Positions 61,992 through 64,000 of a stretch of 64,000 nt of DNA are shown piece by piece. The stretch's first letter is position 1; every line of letters begins with the position of its first letter. The notes beneath the pieces are model-generated. The model searched no databases, had not been told where the DNA came from, and saw only the letters and a program-made list of their open reading frames with translations. Source of the stretch: Hyphomonadaceae bacterium (GTDB taxonomy: Bacteria > Pseudomonadota > Alphaproteobacteria > Caulobacterales > Aquidulcibacteraceae); the NCBI GenBank assembly GCA_022841905.1, contig JALHQO010000001.1, positions 1 through 64,000 on the forward strand, read 5' to 3'. The position numbers and the translations under genes are program-made.

Positions 61992-63206
61992 ATGCTCGCG
62001 AGTCTCGCCCTGCGCACAGTGGATGCGCTGCGCGCCGGCGCCTGGTTCGACGGGGACCGGGCGCGCGGCTATTTGGTCATACTGGCCGTGCTGATGGCTG
62101 CGACAATGGTCGGCTATCTGGCGATGTCCAACGGTCTGCTCGACCCGATGGGGCGGCCGATCGGCACCGATTTCTCAAGCTTCTGGACCGCCTCGCAATT
62201 GGCGCTCGCCGGCGCGCCGGCTGACGTCTGGAACATGGCCGCGCACAATGAGCGGCAAGTCGCGGCGTTCGGGCCAGATGCTGGCTATGCGGCGTTCTTC
62301 TACCCGCCGCCATATCTGTTGATCTGCTTACCGTTGGCGCTGCTGCCGTATCTCGTGTCGCTGGTCGTTTGGCTTGCCGTCACTGGCGCAGCGTGGGTGC
62401 AGATGGCGCGCGCCTGGCTGGGCGAGGTGGCGCGCGAGCGGATGACGTGGCTTGCGCTGGCTGCGTTTCCGGCGGTGATCGTCAATATCGGACACGGGCA
62501 AAATGGATTCTTGACGGCGGCGCTGCTCGGCGGCGGCGCGCTTTTGCACCAAAAGCGGCCCTATCTCGCGGGTGCCTTGTTTGGCGCGTTGGTAATCAAG
62601 CCGCATTTGGCGCTGCTCGTGCCGATCTTCCTCATCTTCGGCGGCAATTGGCGGAGCTTCTTGAGCGCCGGCGTGACGGCCCTCGGGCTTTGCCTGCTTT
62701 CCTGGCTCGCGTTCGGGACCGAGGCGTGGCTGGCCTTCATCGAAACATCCGCCACCGCGCGCGCAGTGCTCGATGACGATCTGGTCGGCTTCGCCAAGAT
62801 GCAGAGCGCCTTCGCTGCTGTGCGTTTGGTCGGCGGCCCTGCGGCTCTGGCGTGGGCCGTACAAGGGGCGGCCTTGTGCGGAGCGCTCTATGCCTTGTGG
62901 CGTGTGCGCCGCGCCGGCGACGATCGCGCCAATGGCGCAGCATTCGCCTGCGCAACGCTGTTGGCGACGCCGTTTCTGCTCGACTACGACCTCACGCTTT
63001 TGATCGTGCCGCTGGCCTGGATGTTCGCGAACGCGCTGCGCGGCGGATTCTTGCCGTGGGAGCGCATGGCGCTTTTGGCGGCGTTCGTGCTGCCCTTGAT
63101 TTCGCGCCCGCTGGCGGCCGCCGCGCACTTGCCGATCGCACCATTGGTCATTGCGCTGCTCATGCTGTGCATCGTCCGCCGCGCCGAGGCTGGCCGCGTC
63201 GCTTGA
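61992..63206 (+). CDS. DUF2029/GT87-family membrane glycosyltransferase
   Basis: A 404-residue protein with about ten helices. GTDFSSFWTASQLAL and FFYPPPYLLICLPLALLPY are marks of GT87 (mannosyltransferase-like, C-type). The extracellular acidic motif with Asp lies near residues 55-60. It should use a polyprenyl-linked sugar. Neighbours do not tell which polymer. Confidence 0.8.
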   Translation: MLASLALRTVDALRAGAWFDGDRARGYLVILAVLMAATMVGYLAMSNGLLDPMGRPIGTDFSSFWTASQLALAGAPADVWNMAAHNERQVAAFGPDAGYAAFFYPPPYLLICLPLALLPYLVSLVVWLAVTGAAWVQMARAWLGEVARERMTWLALAAFPAVIVNIGHGQNGFLTAALLGGGALLHQKRPYLAGALFGALVIKPHLALLVPIFLIFGGNWRSFLSAGVTALGLCLLSWLAFGTEAWLAFIETSATARAVLDDDLVGFAKMQSAFAAVRLVGGPAALAWAVQGAALCGALYALWRVRRAGDDRANGAAFACATLLATPFLLDYDLTLLIVPLAWMFANALRGGFLPWERMALLAAFVLPLISRPLAAAAHLPIAPLVIALLMLCIVRRAEAGRVA

Positions 63207-63266
63207 AACGAGCGCCGCCGTCGAAAATCCTATCGCCGCCGCCGCGACACCTCGTAAGACGGTGCA

Positions 63267-63899
63267 ATGACGTCGCCGCCGCAGATTGTGCTCTCTCCGA
63301 CAACCGCGCGTCCGGCGCGCTTTAGCGGTGTTATTTCCGAGATCGTCCACTGGATCAGCGGCGCCTATCTGAAGCTCGGCGGCTGGACCATTCACGGCGA
63401 TTGGCCGGCGTTCGACAAGATGGTGCTGGTGGCGGCGCCGCATACGTCGAACTGGGACGGGATAAACATGTTGGCGGCGGCTGGCTACTACCGTGTGCGC
63501 CTGCGCTGGATGGGCAAGAAGAGCCTGACGCGCGGGCCGTTCGGCTGGCTGATTAAATGGCTCGGCTGCGTCCCGATCGATCGCTCGCAAAGCAATGATG
63601 TGGTGAGCGCGATGGCCGAAGCGTTTGCTGCCGAGGAGCGCATGGTGCTGGCCATTCCGCCGGAAGGCACGCGCAACGCCGTGCGCGAATGGAAGAGTGG
63701 CTTCTATCACATCGCTGTCGGCGCCGGTGTTCCGATCGTGTTGAGCGTGCTCGACTATGGCAGGCGCCAGGTGCGGTTGGCGGCGGTGGTGTTTCCGAGT
63801 GGCGATTACGAAGCCGACTTGCCGCTGATCCAGGCGCACTACGCCGACGCGCAGGGCAAGCATCGGGACAAATTTGCGATCAAGCGCGAAGATGCGTGA
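63267..63899 (+). CDS. PlsC-like 1-acylglycerol-3-phosphate acyltransferase
   Basis: A 210-residue acyltransferase. APHTSNWDG holds the catalytic H-x4-D, and IPPEGTR the phosphate-binding site; a hydrophobic N-terminal part may be membrane-associated. It resembles short PlsC-family proteins of alphaproteobacteria. ATG 63267 starts MTSPPQ. Confidence 0.85.
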   Translation: MTSPPQIVLSPTTARPARFSGVISEIVHWISGAYLKLGGWTIHGDWPAFDKMVLVAAPHTSNWDGINMLAAAGYYRVRLRWMGKKSLTRGPFGWLIKWLGCVPIDRSQSNDVVSAMAEAFAAEERMVLAIPPEGTRNAVREWKSGFYHIAVGAGVPIVLSVLDYGRRQVRLAAVVFPSGDYEADLPLIQAHYADAQGKHRDKFAIKREDA

Positions 63900-64000
63900 T
63901 ATGTGCCAAGTCTGGGCGATGTTTGATCAACGCCTCAGTCATGACGTCGTAGCCGACGACGTTGTACCAAGAAGAAACGGCGCCAGCCGGTCCCATGATG
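63880..64000 (-). CDS. C-terminal end of a gene running off the window
   Basis: A minus-strand frame is open from the window edge to a TGA at 63880-63882. It ends in GYDVMTEALIKHRPDLAH-like sequence, which reads like a folded protein end. It overlaps the acyltransferase 3' end by 20 nt. Forty codons are too few to name a family, and the frame could be chance in GC-rich DNA. Confidence 0.3.
   Translation of the reverse strand, partial: IMGPAGAVSSWYNVVGYDVMTEALIKHRPDLAHITHLRA

Overview
The window is GC-rich, densely coded bacterial DNA from an alphaproteobacterium, most likely near the Caulobacterales/Hyphomonadaceae. Supporting this are a TipF-like degenerate EAL protein of the Caulobacter polar-flagellum type, an H1-like lysine/alanine-rich nucleoid protein, a TIGR01459-type HAD hydrolase and the overall gene families. 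This is an inference from family content; no rRNA is present to settle it. Genes are packed into operons with many ATGA, GTGA and TGATG start/stop overlaps.

Layout. 1-7.4 kb: a small membrane protein, a gene-free stretch with two palindromic repeats, an Fe-S uracil-DNA glycosylase-like protein, a lipoprotein hydrolase, a methyltransferase-like protein, and an fbpABC ferric-iron ABC transporter behind a Fur-like operator. 7.46-11.2 kb: tRNA-Val(CAC), then a small integrative element (excisionase-like HTH, two unknown proteins, tyrosine integrase) ending at a 3' fragment of a different, arginine-type tRNA. 11.3-21.3 kb: a LysR regulator and a nearly complete assimilatory sulfate pathway: cysI, a DUF934-CysH fusion, cysD, cysN, cobA, a Met8/CysG-N protein, a TSUP transporter, fpr and cysK. 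21.5-24.8 kb: a doubly broken MHYT-GGDEF-EAL gene, then a TetR gene with a membrane protein. 25.1-31.6 kb: a DUF885 peptidase-like protein overlapping leucine dehydrogenase and the branched-chain 2-oxoacid dehydrogenase E1alpha, E1beta and E2 genes. 31.7-38 kb: unknown envelope proteins, a membrane-anchored hydrolase, and a TIR-TM-TPR protein. 38-48.7 kb: housekeeping and RNA modification genes (rsmD, terC, rluB, tadA, ribF), a receiver protein, an H1-like protein, an SDR, TPR lipoproteins, a HAD hydrolase, uridine kinase and tipF. 48.8-63.9 kb: a DUF2975/DUF2975/XRE cassette with a palindromic operator, transporters, GNAT, an acyl-CoA dehydrogenase, a cupin-membrane protein, QueD-like, CorA, an amidohydrolase, an APH-type kinase, purD, GT87 and a PlsC-like acyltransferase.

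How genes work together. In the sulfur cluster CysDN makes APS, and the Fe-S type CysH can reduce APS directly, which fits the absence of an APS kinase. CysI makes sulfide with siroheme from CobA and Met8; Fpr probably supplies electrons in place of a CysJ; CysK makes cysteine. The ldh-bkd operon takes leucine, valine and isoleucine through deamination and oxidative decarboxylation; the E3 subunit must lie elsewhere.

Most unusual features: two families of structured intergenic repeats, one with compensatory stem changes; five convergent gene pairs that each share a 4-nt stop overlap; a divergent pair whose start codons overlap; the DUF934-CysH fusion; the TIR-TM-TPR protein; the cupin-membrane fusion; and the integrative element whose tRNA fragment does not match the tRNA beside it. 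No CRISPR array, rRNA operon or recognisable multigene defence system was seen.
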